Source: JAXMCK01 sp046349395
Lineage (GTDB): Bacteria; Pseudomonadota; Alphaproteobacteria; Geminicoccales; Geminicoccaceae
Length of the DNA: 64,000 bases
Direction: 5' to 3'
NCBI GenBank assembly: GCA_046349395.1
Contig: JAXMCK010000005.1
Span: 1-64,000 of the forward strand
Shown here one piece after another: positions 1 through 8,151 of the stretch. The first letter of the stretch is position 1. The number at the start of each line of letters is the position of its first letter. Below the pieces are notes generated by a model, which was not told where the DNA came from, made no database searches, and was given only the letters and a program-made list of their open reading frames with translations. The translations under genes and the position numbers were made by a program.

Positions 1-45
1 GGCGATGAAGACGCGCTTGCCGGAAAGGTCGAACACCGGACTCAT
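1..45 (-). CDS. fcl: GDP-L-fucose synthase, N-terminal 15 codons only (cut by window edge)
   Basis: Only the first codons lie in the window, starting at the ATG whose complement is at 43-45. They read MSPVFDLSGKRVFIA, the usual beginning of GDP-4-keto-6-deoxymannose epimerase/reductase before its NAD(P)-binding glycine motif. The start overlaps the stop of the upstream GDP-mannose dehydratase gene in an ATGA arrangement, which indicates translational coupling in one minus-strand operon. The enzyme would use the product of the preceding gene to make GDP-L-fucose. The call rests on very few residues plus the strong gmd context. The rest of the gene lies before position 1. Confidence 0.7.
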   Translation of the reverse strand, partial: MSPVFDLSGKRVFIA

Positions 46-1118
46 TCCGCCGCCTGAGGCTGATAGCCGGCGGCGCGCTCGCGGCGGAGGGTGACCAGGT
101 CGGCGGCTACCATCTCCTGCACCAGATCGGCGAAGGCCACCTTGTGGGTCCAGCCCAGATCGCGGCGGGCGCGGCCGGGATCGCCCAGAAGGTAGTCGAC
201 CTCGAGCGGGCGGAAGTAGCGGGGGTCGACCTCGACCAGCAGCTTGCCGCTGCGGCGGTCGCGGCCGGTCTCGTCGACGCCGCTGCCGGACCAGACGATC
301 TCGCGGCCGGTTTGGGCGAAGGCCAGCTCGATGAACTCGCGGACGGAGTGCGCCTCGCCGGTGGCCAGCACCCAGTCGGCCGGAACCCCGTGCTGGAGGA
401 TGCGCCACATGCCCTCGACATAGTCACGGGCGTGGCCCCAGTCGCGCTTGGAATCGAGGTTGCCCATGAAGAGACGGTCGTCGAAGCCGAGCTCGATGGC
501 GGCCACACCGCGGCTGATCTTGCGCGTGACGAAGGTCTCGCCGCGCAGCGGGCTCTCATGGTTGAAGAGAATGCCGTTGGTGGCGAAGAGGCCGTAGCCC
601 TCGCGGTAGTTGCGGGTGATCCAGTAGGCGTAGAGCTTCGCCGCGGCGTAGGGGCTCTGCGGACGGAAGGTCGTGTCCTCGTCCTGGGGCGGGGGCGAGC
701 TGCCGTAGAGCTCGGAGGTGGAGGCCTGGTAGAAGCGGGTGCGGCCCTCGAGGCGGAGGATCCGGATGGCTTCCAGGAGGCGCAGCGTGCCGATACCGTC
801 GGCGTTGGCGGTGTATTCAGGCGTCTCGAAGCTGACCTTGACGTGGCTCTGGGCCGCCAGGTTGTAGATCTCGTCGGGCTGCACCTCCTGCACGATGCGG
901 ATCAGGTTGGTGGCGTCCGTGAGGTCGCCATAGTGCAGGAAAAAGCGGCCGCCCTCCTGGTGCGGGTCGGCATAGAGATGGTCGATGCGGCCGGTGTTGA
1001 AGGAGGAGGCGCGGCGCTTGACGCCGTGCACCTCGTAGCCCTTGCCCAGCAGCAGCTCGGCCAGATAGGCGCCGTCCTGGCCGGTGACGCCAGTGATCAG
1101 GGCACGTTTCGAAGCCAT
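42..1118 (-). CDS. gmd: GDP-mannose 4,6-dehydratase
   Basis: This 358-residue cytoplasmic NADP-dependent short-chain dehydratase converts GDP-mannose to GDP-4-keto-6-deoxymannose, the precursor of GDP-fucose, GDP-rhamnose and related sugars. The N-terminal Rossmann motif GVTGQDGAYL is at residues 10-19. The family signature FNTGRIDHLY is at about 40-49. The catalytic Ser/Thr region STSELYG is at 133-139, and the Tyr-x-x-x-Lys pair is Tyr157/Lys161. Length is normal for the family (about 350). It starts 13 bases after the sugar-transferase gene on the same strand and overlaps the next gene (fcl) by a few bases. The three therefore form an operon for deoxyhexose-containing surface polysaccharide. 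Confidence 0.96.
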   Translation of the reverse strand: MASKRALITGVTGQDGAYLAELLLGKGYEVHGVKRRASSFNTGRIDHLYADPHQEGGRFFLHYGDLTDATNLIRIVQEVQPDEIYNLAAQSHVKVSFETPEYTANADGIGTLRLLEAIRILRLEGRTRFYQASTSELYGSSPPPQDEDTTFRPQSPYAAAKLYAYWITRNYREGYGLFATNGILFNHESPLRGETFVTRKISRGVAAIELGFDDRLFMGNLDSKRDWGHARDYVEGMWRILQHGVPADWVLATGEAHSVREFIELAFAQTGREIVWSGSGVDETGRDRRSGKLLVEVDPRYFRPLEVDYLLGDPGRARRDLGWTHKVAFADLVQEMVAADLVTLRRERAAGYQPQAAE

Positions 1119-1131
1119 GAGAAAAGAAGCC

Positions 1132-2607
1132 TCAGTAGGCGCGCTCGCCGACGAAGCCGACGAAGGCGGTGCGGACGAGAATACGCAGATCGAGCCAGAC
1201 CGACCAGTTCTCGATGTAGTGAAGGTCGAGCTCGATACGGCGCCGCATCTGCTCCAGGGTACGCGTCTCGCCGCGATAGCCGTTGACCTGGGCCCAGCCG
1301 GTGATGCCGGGCTTCACCCGGTGGCGGGAGAGATAGCCGTCGATCAGGCTCCCGTAGTGGTCGTCGTGGGCGACGGCGTGCGGGCGCGGGCCGACCAGCG
1401 ACATCTCGCCCCGCAGCACGTTCAGCAGCTGCGGCAGCTCGTCGAGGCTGGTGCGGCGCAGGATCCGGCCGATGCGGGTGACGCGAGGATCGTGGCGGGT
1501 GGCCTGGGCGACCCGCAGAGCGTCCGGGGCATCGCAGGCCGCAGCGTACATCGTGCGGAATTTCAACACCCGGATCGGGCGACGGTTGAAGCCGTGCCGG
1601 AACTGGGCGTAGAGCACCGGCCCCGGCGAATCGAGGCGGACGAGCAGAGCCACCACCGCCATGACGGGCGACAGGAGGATCAGCAGGAGGAGGGCCAGCA
1701 CGCGATCCTCGACGGCCTTCGCCAGCGACTGCACGCCGTCGATGGGCTTCTCCATCAGGCGGACGAGGGGGGCGTCGCCGATGCGCGAGACGCCGAGCAC
1801 GGGGATGCCAGCACCCAGGGCCTCGGGATAGATCGATACCTCGATCGGCAAATGGCGGAGGCGGCGGAGCACGTCCTCGATCAGCTCCGGCTCCGACCAG
1901 GGGATCGCCAGGACGACATGGTCGATCCCGCGCTCGCGGACGAACGCGGTGAAGGCCGGGGCATCGCGCAGCAGCTCGACGCCGGCGACGGAGCGCGGGG
2001 CGTCGAGGGCCAGGGTGGCCACGGTGCGGTGCGCGGTGCCACCGTCGTCGAGGCGTGCGGTGCAGTCGGCCAAGAGATCGCGATGACCGATCACCAGCAG
2101 GTTGCGGGTGAGGAGACCGGCGCGCTGGGCGTCGAGCACCTGCAGCTTCACCGCGATGCGCCAGAGGACGAGGAGAACGGATCCGGCGACGAACCAGGAA
2201 CCGACCCAGAGGCGCGAGACGGCCTCAGCATTCTTCACCGCATAGAAGAGGACGAGGTCGGCACCCACGGCCAGGGCCCAGGCACCCAGCAGGCGCGGCA
2301 CCTGGTAGGCGAGACTCGCATAGCGCTCGAAGCTGTAGAGGCCCGTCATCGGAAAGGCGTAGGCGGCCAGCAGGACGCCCACCGCGAACACGGCCAGGAG
2401 CAGGTCGGGCAGCCCCTCGGCACCGAAGCGCCACAAGGTGGCGACGAGTCCGGCCAGGACGACCATCAGCAGGTCACCGGCGCGGACAACGATGTCGGCG
2501 ACGGGGCGGGAATGCAGGACCGAGCGGCGCCGATGGCGATCGCCGCCGCGGGCCGCGGTGTCGGGGTCGGCCAGGAAGTCGAAGCGGCTGGTGCGCGCGC
2601 TGTTCAT
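1132..2607 (-). CDS. Undecaprenyl-phosphate sugar phosphotransferase (WcaJ/PssY type)
   Basis: A 491-residue polyprenol-phosphate hexose-1-phosphate transferase, the initiating enzyme that loads the first sugar of an exopolysaccharide or O-unit on undecaprenyl phosphate in the inner membrane. Several hydrophobic segments occupy about residues 36-155. A CoA-binding-like cytoplasmic domain follows (about 165-270), then a membrane re-entrant helix (about 303-323). The catalytic C-terminal domain carries KFRTM at 349-353, the Asp389-Glu390 pair, and VGPRPH at 405-410. It is first in the operon with gmd and fcl. The exact sugar (glucose or galactose phosphate) cannot be read from sequence. Confidence 0.93.
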   Translation of the reverse strand: MNSARTSRFDFLADPDTAARGGDRHRRRSVLHSRPVADIVVRAGDLLMVVLAGLVATLWRFGAEGLPDLLLAVFAVGVLLAAYAFPMTGLYSFERYASLAYQVPRLLGAWALAVGADLVLFYAVKNAEAVSRLWVGSWFVAGSVLLVLWRIAVKLQVLDAQRAGLLTRNLLVIGHRDLLADCTARLDDGGTAHRTVATLALDAPRSVAGVELLRDAPAFTAFVRERGIDHVVLAIPWSEPELIEDVLRRLRHLPIEVSIYPEALGAGIPVLGVSRIGDAPLVRLMEKPIDGVQSLAKAVEDRVLALLLLILLSPVMAVVALLVRLDSPGPVLYAQFRHGFNRRPIRVLKFRTMYAAACDAPDALRVAQATRHDPRVTRIGRILRRTSLDELPQLLNVLRGEMSLVGPRPHAVAHDDHYGSLIDGYLSRHRVKPGITGWAQVNGYRGETRTLEQMRRRIELDLHYIENWSVWLDLRILVRTAFVGFVGERAY

Positions 2608-3117
2608 ACCGTCCGGATCCTACAGCGTCCCAGCATGACGCCACCACGCCCGGAAGCTCGGGTCGTGGTGCAGTGCGGTGCTGAACGCATGACCGTCACT
2701 TTCCGGTACGATCGCCCGATAACACCGTCATGGCGCGTACTTAGCATCATGGGTGCAGACCGAGGCTTCATGACGCCTACCAGCCGGGCGGCCTTGCTGT
2801 CCAGCCATGCCACAGCGATCCCGTGCAGCTGTGGCGCGCCGAACAACATCGACATCCCCTTACAACGCTCGGCCGGCATCGGGCACCGACACGCTGCCTC
2901 TCAACTCGGGCGTGGGATTCGTCGACCCCACCCAACTTACTGGTTAGCCGCTTCGCGGCATCCGACCAAGGAAATTTTGTGCGTTGCGGTAGAGTGGTGC
3001 GCACTCTTGGGCGCTGTCCAGGGGCAAACGGCAGCGGCTCTTGTGAAGCGGACTTTTTTCCTATAACAATCGTGTCATCGATACACGAGCTGTGTCCTCC
3101 CTGCACGGAGCCGTTGC
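2608..3117. other. Intergenic region between divergent polysaccharide genes
   Basis: About 510 bases without a convincing gene. Short open frames here have poor codon bias and no family resemblance. The region is less GC-rich than the flanking genes, so it probably holds the divergent promoters of the sugar-transferase operon (minus) and the small gene at 3118 (plus). A weak plus-strand promoter-like pair, TTGTGA at 3041-3046 and TATAAC at 3062-3067, sits with a short 15-base spacer before an inverted repeat at 3070-3088. Confidence 0.5.
3070..3088. promoter_or_regulatory. Small inverted repeat upstream of the 3118 gene
   Basis: TCGTGT (3070-3075) and ACACGA (3083-3088) are perfect inverted arms separated by seven bases. 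They lie just after a possible -10 element and about 30 bases before the next start codon. Such a site could bind a dimeric regulator, but six-base arms occur often by chance and no regulator is identified. Confidence 0.25.
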
Positions 3118-3492
3118 ATGCCCTTCGCCGCCCACCGACTGCGCAGCGTGTTCGAGGCCCAGAGCGAGATCGGCTTCATGGCCTGGAGCTACGTCACCAC
3201 CGACCCCCTCCGGCAGGTGCTGGACGACGGGTATTTCTCGGCCGTGAGCACGCTGCTGCGGCCCGGCGATCTCGTCTATCTCGGGATCAGCCCCCTGCCG
3301 AGCCTCAGCCCGTGGACGGCGGAGGCACAGACGGTGCGGCGCTGTCTTCTCATGGTGGCTGGACCGGCGGGGCGGCCGCGCATGCGCCTCGTCCAGGACT
3401 ATGGCGGACCGGACGACCCGTCGACGGCGATCCCCGAGGCGGAGCCGGACCGACCGGCCCCCGCTGTTGGCAGGAGGGCCCGACGCCGCTAG
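3118..3492 (+). CDS. Small conserved protein of unknown function
   Basis: A 124-residue protein with no signal peptide or membrane segment. The first 90 residues look like a folded domain, with a GYF segment followed by a stretch resembling LLRPGDLVYLG. From memory, similar short proteins with a GYF...LL-x-x-GDL motif occur in alphaproteobacteria near phage or surface-polysaccharide genes, but the function is not known. The last 20 residues are Arg/Pro-rich and probably disordered. It lies 33 bases upstream of the O-antigen ligase-like gene on the same strand. The start ATG at 3118 is the only one giving the full domain. Confidence 0.6.
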   Translation: MPFAAHRLRSVFEAQSEIGFMAWSYVTTDPLRQVLDDGYFSAVSTLLRPGDLVYLGISPLPSLSPWTAEAQTVRRCLLMVAGPAGRPRMRLVQDYGGPDDPSTAIPEAEPDRPAPAVGRRARRR

Positions 3493-3525
3493 AGGCAGGT
3501 CGCGGCGACGAAGGCCGGGCATCAT

Positions 3526-5073
3526 ATGCAGCCCGGTACGTTATGGGAGGGGACGAGGCGCATGCTGGCAGCGCTCGGACGTGCGGGCGAGCAGACGAAC
3601 CGCGCGGTGGCCTGGCTGTTCGCGGCGGTCCTGGTGTGGGCGCCCCTGCCCTATGCCAGCAACCGGCCCTGGTCCTGGGCGCTCCTGGCGGTGCTGGCGG
3701 GTGCGCTGTTGCTGGCGTGGTCCCTGGCCCAGATCCTGGGGGCGAAGCGGGTCCGGGTGCCCTGGGTCGTGTGGGTGGCGTTCCTCACCACCGCACTGGT
3801 CTGGGGCTGGGCCTGGCTGCAGACGGTGCCGGTGGCGGACCTGCCGGCCTGGTTCGCCGACAAGGCCAACCCGGTCTGGACGGACGCGGCGGCGGCGGGG
3901 CTGAAGGTGCAGCCGACGATGGGCCTTGATGCCGCGGCCGGGCGCGACGCGCTGATGAAGCTCGTGACCTATGCCGTGATGTTCGCGCTGGCCTTCGCCC
4001 TGGCGCAGGAGTCGGAGCGGGCGCGGGCGGGCTACGCGCTGCTGCTGGTGCTGATCAGCGTGGAAGCGCTCTATGGCCTGATCAACCTCTTCGCCGGGTG
4101 GAACACGGTGCTGTGGGAGGACGGGCCCAAGGACTATGCGGGCTACGTCACCGGCACCTTCGTCAACCGCAACAGCTTCGCCACCTACGCCAACATCGCG
4201 ATCCTGATCGGCCTGGGCTTCCTGCTGGAGCCCTTCATGAAGGAAGGGGCGATCGGCAGGTTCGGCACGATCGTGCACGACACGGTCGAGAAGCTCGTCG
4301 GCCCACGGCTGCTCCTGTTGCTGGCGCTGGTGATCCTCTCCGCCGCCAGCCTGCTGACGGGCTCGCGCGGCGGTTTCCTCAGCCTCGCCTTGGCGATCAT
4401 CGTGTTCTTCCTCCTGGTCCTGCTGGTCAGCCGGCCGCGGCGGGCGGTCGGCATCGGTGCCACCGTGGCGGTGGTGCTGATCGCGATCGGGATCTTCCAG
4501 GTGAGCGGCGGGGTGGTGAGCGAGCGCCTGGCGGCCACCGACGAGACGCTCAGCTTCCGCACGGTGATCTGGGCGCTCACCTTGCGCGCGGCGCGGCACC
4601 GGCCGTGGCTCGGGCAGGGCTACGGCAACTATGAAGCAGGGGTCGCCCCCTACAAGAACGACGAGTATCTGCTCACCGTCGACCTCGCCCACAGCACCTA
4701 TCTCGAGCACTATCTGGAGCTGGGGCTGCCGGCGACGCTGCTGCTCTATGCCGGGCCGGTGCTGCTGTTCGGCTACTGCGTGCGCGGGATCTTCGTGCGG
4801 CGGCGGGACCAGATGCTGCCGCTGGTGGCGGCCAGCGTCACCGTGCTGGTGGCGGTGCACAGCCTCGTCGACTTCAGCCTGCAGATGCCGGCGGTGGCGG
4901 TGACCTACGCCACGGTGCTGGGGATCGGGGTGGCGCAGTCGATGCGGAGCAAGTCGGCTACTGAGGACCTCAGTAGATCCCGTCCAGTCCCGGAGCCGAC
5001 GCGGCCGGTGGCGGCGCCGGTGCGGCCCCGTCCGCCACGGCGGAAGAGGAGCCCGGCGGCCGCGGGCGGGTGA
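3526..5073 (+). CDS. O-antigen ligase / polysaccharide polymerase family membrane protein
   Basis: A 515-residue polytopic inner-membrane protein of the O-antigen ligase (Wzy_C / WaaL-like) family. About ten or more hydrophobic segments can be seen between residues 28 and 480. The conserved Wzy_C-type region contains TGSRGGF near residue 280 and a large periplasmic loop with HSTYLEHYLELG near 390. Such proteins join or polymerise lipid-linked glycans in the periplasm. This agrees with the neighbouring sugar-transferase operon. An alternative ATG at 3562 follows a GGGAGGGG stretch and may be the true start. The Pro/Arg-rich C-terminal tail (about 30 codons) overlaps the end of the convergent L,D-transpeptidase gene by 104 bases. 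Confidence 0.88.
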   Translation: MQPGTLWEGTRRMLAALGRAGEQTNRAVAWLFAAVLVWAPLPYASNRPWSWALLAVLAGALLLAWSLAQILGAKRVRVPWVVWVAFLTTALVWGWAWLQTVPVADLPAWFADKANPVWTDAAAAGLKVQPTMGLDAAAGRDALMKLVTYAVMFALAFALAQESERARAGYALLLVLISVEALYGLINLFAGWNTVLWEDGPKDYAGYVTGTFVNRNSFATYANIAILIGLGFLLEPFMKEGAIGRFGTIVHDTVEKLVGPRLLLLLALVILSAASLLTGSRGGFLSLALAIIVFFLLVLLVSRPRRAVGIGATVAVVLIAIGIFQVSGGVVSERLAATDETLSFRTVIWALTLRAARHRPWLGQGYGNYEAGVAPYKNDEYLLTVDLAHSTYLEHYLELGLPATLLLYAGPVLLFGYCVRGIFVRRRDQMLPLVAASVTVLVAVHSLVDFSLQMPAVAVTYATVLGIGVAQSMRSKSATEDLSRSRPVPEPTRPVAAPVRPRPPRRKRSPAAAGG

Positions 5074-5992
5074 TCTGCACCGGCAGGCCGCGGCGGGTGA
5101 TGAGCTCGGCATCGACCGCCGTCCAGTCGATGCGGTCGGCGTCGGGGCCGGCCTTCTTCAGGACGAGGTCGCGGGCGTCAGGGGCCGGGACGACGCTCAT
5201 CGTCTGGCTGACCTCGAGCTCGTCGATCTGCGACAGGTCGGGCTGGACCTCGATCCAGAGCTCGCCCTGGTGCCAGCCGACCTTCACCGGCTGGAAGACG
5301 GTGGTGACCTTCGTGCCGACGGGGATGCGCTGGAACAGGGATTCGACGGCCTCGGGGTACATGCGGATGCAGCCGCGGCTGACCCGCCGGCCGACGGCGT
5401 AGGGCCGGTTGGTGCCGTGGATGGCGTAGGTGGGCCAGCCCAGATACATGGCGTACTCGCCCATGGGATTGTCCGGGCCGGCCGGGACCATCTCGGGCAG
5501 GTCGGGGTTGGTGCGGCGTGCGTCGGCCGTCGGGCGCCAGACGGGATCCTTCTGCTTGCGGACGATCTTGGTCGAGCCGATCGGCGTGGTGAACTCCTCG
5601 CGGCCGATGCCGATCGGGTAGGTCTCGACCGGGGCACCCTTCGGAAACCAGAAGAGGCGCATCTCGGGGATGTTGATGACGATGCCGGTGTGCGGGGCGT
5701 CGGGGAGAAGGTGGGCGGTCGGCAGCGTCAGGAGCGTCTCGGCGGCGGGAACCCAGGGATCCACACCCGGATTGACGGCGGAGATCTCGGGCACGCCCAG
5801 GCCGCGGACCCGGGCGATGTCGAGCAGCGTCTCGTTGCCGTCGGTCACCAGGTAGGTGACCTCGCCGATCATGTCCTCGCGCGGCAGGCTCGCCGCCGCG
5901 GGGCGGAGGCCGAGTGCCAGGGCCGCGGCGCCGAGGGCCAGGCAACGGCGGCGATCGAGCGGCAGCGGACTCGCGGCTGCGGACAGGGTCAT
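4970..5992 (-). CDS. L,D-transpeptidase (YkuD domain), larger paralogue
   Basis: A 340-residue exported peptidoglycan L,D-transpeptidase. A twin-arginine-like Arg-rich N-terminus and hydrophobic stretch (about residues 13-35, ending near PAAASLP) form the signal peptide. A LysM-like segment follows at about 45-97, then the YkuD domain at about 103-235. Its catalytic signature has His192 in AIHGTN and nucleophile Cys208 in SRGCIRM. Such enzymes make 3-3 crosslinks or attach proteins to meso-diaminopimelate. The start at 5992 is chosen because the signal peptide begins there; a longer reading frame upstream has implausible Pro/Arg/Ser-rich sequence. It follows a lipoprotein gene on the same strand. 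Its Pro/Ala-rich tail overlaps the convergent ligase gene. Confidence 0.93.
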   Translation of the reverse strand: MTLSAAASPLPLDRRRCLALGAAALALGLRPAAASLPREDMIGEVTYLVTDGNETLLDIARVRGLGVPEISAVNPGVDPWVPAAETLLTLPTAHLLPDAPHTGIVINIPEMRLFWFPKGAPVETYPIGIGREEFTTPIGSTKIVRKQKDPVWRPTADARRTNPDLPEMVPAGPDNPMGEYAMYLGWPTYAIHGTNRPYAVGRRVSRGCIRMYPEAVESLFQRIPVGTKVTTVFQPVKVGWHQGELWIEVQPDLSQIDELEVSQTMSVVPAPDARDLVLKKAGPDADRIDWTAVDAELITRRGLPVQITRPRPPGSSSAVADGAAPAPPPAASAPGLDGIY

Positions 5993-6044
5993 GGGTGCCA
6001 CGGCGGGGCGAGGCCGGCGGCGGGTGCGCCGGCCTCGATCGGGC

Positions 6045-6305
6045 CTACTTGCGCAGGCCGGTGCGGAAGATCCGGTCCGCCTTCTCGCTGGCGAGCTGCG
6101 CCTCCTGCGCCGCGCGGGCGGCGTCCGCCGCGGCCTGCTGCGAGGCCTGCTCGGCACGGGTCGCCTTGGCGTCCACGCTGGCCAGCGAGGCGCGCAGGCC
6201 GGCGATCTCCGACTGCAGCTGCTCGATGTCGCCCTTGGTGGCGCAGCCGCCGAGTGCCAGGACGGCACCGGCCAGGAGGACCGGGGCGATGAAACGGATC
6301 TTCAT
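6045..6305 (-). CDS. Braun-type (Lpp/alanine-zipper) outer-membrane lipoprotein ending in lysine
   Basis: An 86-residue lipoprotein. The signal peptide has a lipobox LGGC with Cys21 as the lipidation site and Ala at +2, which favours outer-membrane sorting. The mature 66 residues form an uninterrupted Ala-rich heptad-like helix (AEQASQQAAADAARAAQEA), typical of trimeric Lpp/OprI alanine zippers. The last residues are GLRK, with a C-terminal Lys like E. coli Lpp, whose terminal Lys is linked to diaminopimelate by L,D-transpeptidases. It lies directly between two L,D-transpeptidase genes on the same strand. Family assignment is good. Covalent attachment is an inference from the terminal Lys and the neighbours. 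Confidence 0.85.
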   Translation of the reverse strand: MKIRFIAPVLLAGAVLALGGCATKGDIEQLQSEIAGLRASLASVDAKATRAEQASQQAAADAARAAQEAQLASEKADRIFRTGLRK

Positions 6306-6358
6306 GTGTCAGGGCCTTTCTGTTCGCCTTGGATACAATCGCCGGGCCGCAGCCCCTC

Positions 6359-6871
6359 TCAGGGGCGGATCTCGACCGGGGTGCCGACCTCGACCCGCGC
6401 CCAAAGCTCGTCCATCTCGCGGTTGCTGACCGCGATGCAACCATTCGTCCAGTCGAATTTCCATTGGTCGGCCCCGAAACCGGCCCGCTCGGGCGGCAGC
6501 CCGTGGATCATGACGAGGCCGCCGGCGCGCTGACCCAGCGCCTTGGCACGGGCCCGGTCGACGGCGTTGGGATAGGAGATGCGCAGGGCCCGATAGAAGC
6601 CGCTGGCCGGATTGCGTGCGTCGACCCGGTAGTCGCCCTCGGGCGTGCGGCCGTCGCCCTCGTAGAGCTTGGTCCCGATCGGTTCGCGGCCCAGCGCCAC
6701 ACGGTAGGTGGCGAGCTCGCGGCCATCGGCCAGGACGTAGAGGCGGCGGGCACTCTTGACCACGATCAGGCGGTCGGCGCGCCCGGTGGCGGCATCGGCC
6801 GACCGTCGTGGCACGGCGGCGACGGCACAGCCGGCAGCGGCGAGGCTCAGGCAGTGGCGGCGGGTGGGCAT
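6359..6871 (-). CDS. L,D-transpeptidase (YkuD domain), short form
   Basis: A 170-residue exported protein consisting of a signal peptide (Arg4-Arg5 then a hydrophobic stretch to about residue 28) and one YkuD domain. His123 in VMIHGLP and Cys145 in WTNGCIAVSN are the expected catalytic residues. This compact form without LysM resembles the ErfK/YafK-type enzymes that cut or form the link between Braun lipoprotein and peptidoglycan. It lies 53 bases upstream of the lipoprotein gene on the same strand, so the three genes (short Ldt, lipoprotein, long Ldt) are probably one transcript. Whether it ligates or releases the lipoprotein cannot be told from sequence. Confidence 0.92.
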   Translation of the reverse strand: MPTRRHCLSLAAAGCAVAAVPRRSADAATGRADRLIVVKSARRLYVLADGRELATYRVALGREPIGTKLYEGDGRTPEGDYRVDARNPASGFYRALRISYPNAVDRARAKALGQRAGGLVMIHGLPPERAGFGADQWKFDWTNGCIAVSNREMDELWARVEVGTPVEIRP

Positions 6872-7120
6872 GCGGGAGATCCAGAGCGCACGGCCGTTCG
6901 GCGGGGCTCGACGCCATCGGCTTGCGACTTATTCATAGGCAGTTGCAGCCACCAGTTGAAGCGCGGCGTGATCCTCGCGCGAGCCTCGCTCGGCGCTCCT
7001 CGGAACCTGTGGCATCGATGCAACGCTGGATGGGCAGGATCGCACGGGACCATCTTCGCCGTTGAGGGCCGGCGGCCGGCGGCAACAGGTCAAGTGGTCC
7101 GGGCCGAAGGCGGAGATCGC

Positions 7121-7966
7121 GTGGTGGCGGCTGCAGTCCCTTCTGCGATGGTCGAGGAGTACCGGCGTACCGGCAGGGCGCCCGTGCTGCTTCTCTGCGA
7201 TCATGCCGGCAAGCTGGTGCCCGCCGCCGTCGGCGACCTCGGCATCGACGCGGCCGCACTCTCCCGCCACATCGGCTGGGACATCGGTGCGGCCGACCTC
7301 ACCCGCCGCCTCGCCGACCTGCTCGATGCGCCGGCCATCCTCAACCATGTCTCGCGCCTCGTGATCGACGCCAACCGGCGGCCGCTGACGCCGACCTCGA
7401 TTCCCGCGATCAGTGACGGCTGCGTCGTGCCGGCGAACGAGGCACTCGACCCGGCCGCGGCGAAAGCCCGGGTCCGCGAGTACTTCCTCCCCTATCATCG
7501 TCTCGTGGCGCGGCGGATCGGCGGCTTCCGCCGGCGTGGCGTCGTTCCGGCCGTCGTCGCGGTCCACAGTTTCACGCCGCGCATGAACGGCCAGGACAGG
7601 CCCTGGCAGGTCGGCGTGGTCTGGCGGGGCGACCGCCGGCTGTCGGCGCCGGTGCTCTCGGCTCTCGAGGCGCGCGGGGACCTCACGATCGGCGACAACC
7701 AGCCCTATTCCGGCCTCAGCGACTTCGGCTTCACGGTCCAGTTCCACGCGCAGCGCCCAGGCTTGGCGCACATCATGTTCGAGGTGCGCCAGGACGAGAT
7801 CGCCGTGACCGAAGATGCGCACCGCTATGCCCGCATCCTCTACGATGCGCTGCGCCCGCCGCTCGGCGACCCGGCCCTCTATTCGCTTTATGACGGCGAC
7901 AATCTCGGCGCGACCCTGGGGCCCGCTGGTTGGCGCCATCGCACGCGAACGTTCCCGGCACGGTGA
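7121..7966 (+). CDS. N-formylglutamate amidohydrolase
   Basis: A 281-residue cytoplasmic hydrolase of the N-formylglutamate amidohydrolase (HutG/FGase) family. It releases formate and glutamate from N-formylglutamate in histidine breakdown, though some members act on other N-formyl substrates. The family motif LLCDHAG lies near the N-terminus, VSRLVIDANR near residue 80, and VHSFTPRMNG near 155. The GTG at 7121 is chosen because AAGGCGGAG ends five bases before it. An ATG at 7148 would remove residues that precede the conserved strand. No other hut gene is adjacent. The gene sits upstream of the formate dehydrogenase operon on the same strand, which fits disposal of the released formate. Confidence 0.88.
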   Translation: MVAAAVPSAMVEEYRRTGRAPVLLLCDHAGKLVPAAVGDLGIDAAALSRHIGWDIGAADLTRRLADLLDAPAILNHVSRLVIDANRRPLTPTSIPAISDGCVVPANEALDPAAAKARVREYFLPYHRLVARRIGGFRRRGVVPAVVAVHSFTPRMNGQDRPWQVGVVWRGDRRLSAPVLSALEARGDLTIGDNQPYSGLSDFGFTVQFHAQRPGLAHIMFEVRQDEIAVTEDAHRYARILYDALRPPLGDPALYSLYDGDNLGATLGPAGWRHRTRTFPAR

Positions 7967-8151
7967 CCGGGCGACGTGTGCGCTGCACCGACGCGACGCG
8001 ATACACAGGGATGATCGCGCAATCAGAACAAGTAGTTGGACGTTCTCGCCCGTATCGCGCATGAGGGTGACGCAGGCTCACCCGGTCGCCGTGCCGATCG
8101 GTGGGTCGTAACCGCCTGTCAGGGGGCGGAGCAACTCAGGGGGCGATCTTG

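Noticed and set aside
1084..3066. A 660-codon plus-strand frame antisense to the sugar transferase gene
   Set aside because: The minus-strand gene has clear transferase motifs. This plus frame is composed of His/Gln/Glu/Gly-rich shadow sequence.
8040..8151. Possible riboswitch before the formate dehydrogenase operon
   Set aside because: The leader contains several GC-rich complementary segments, but I could not match the conserved core of the molybdenum-cofactor or any other riboswitch class. A covariance-model search would be decisive.
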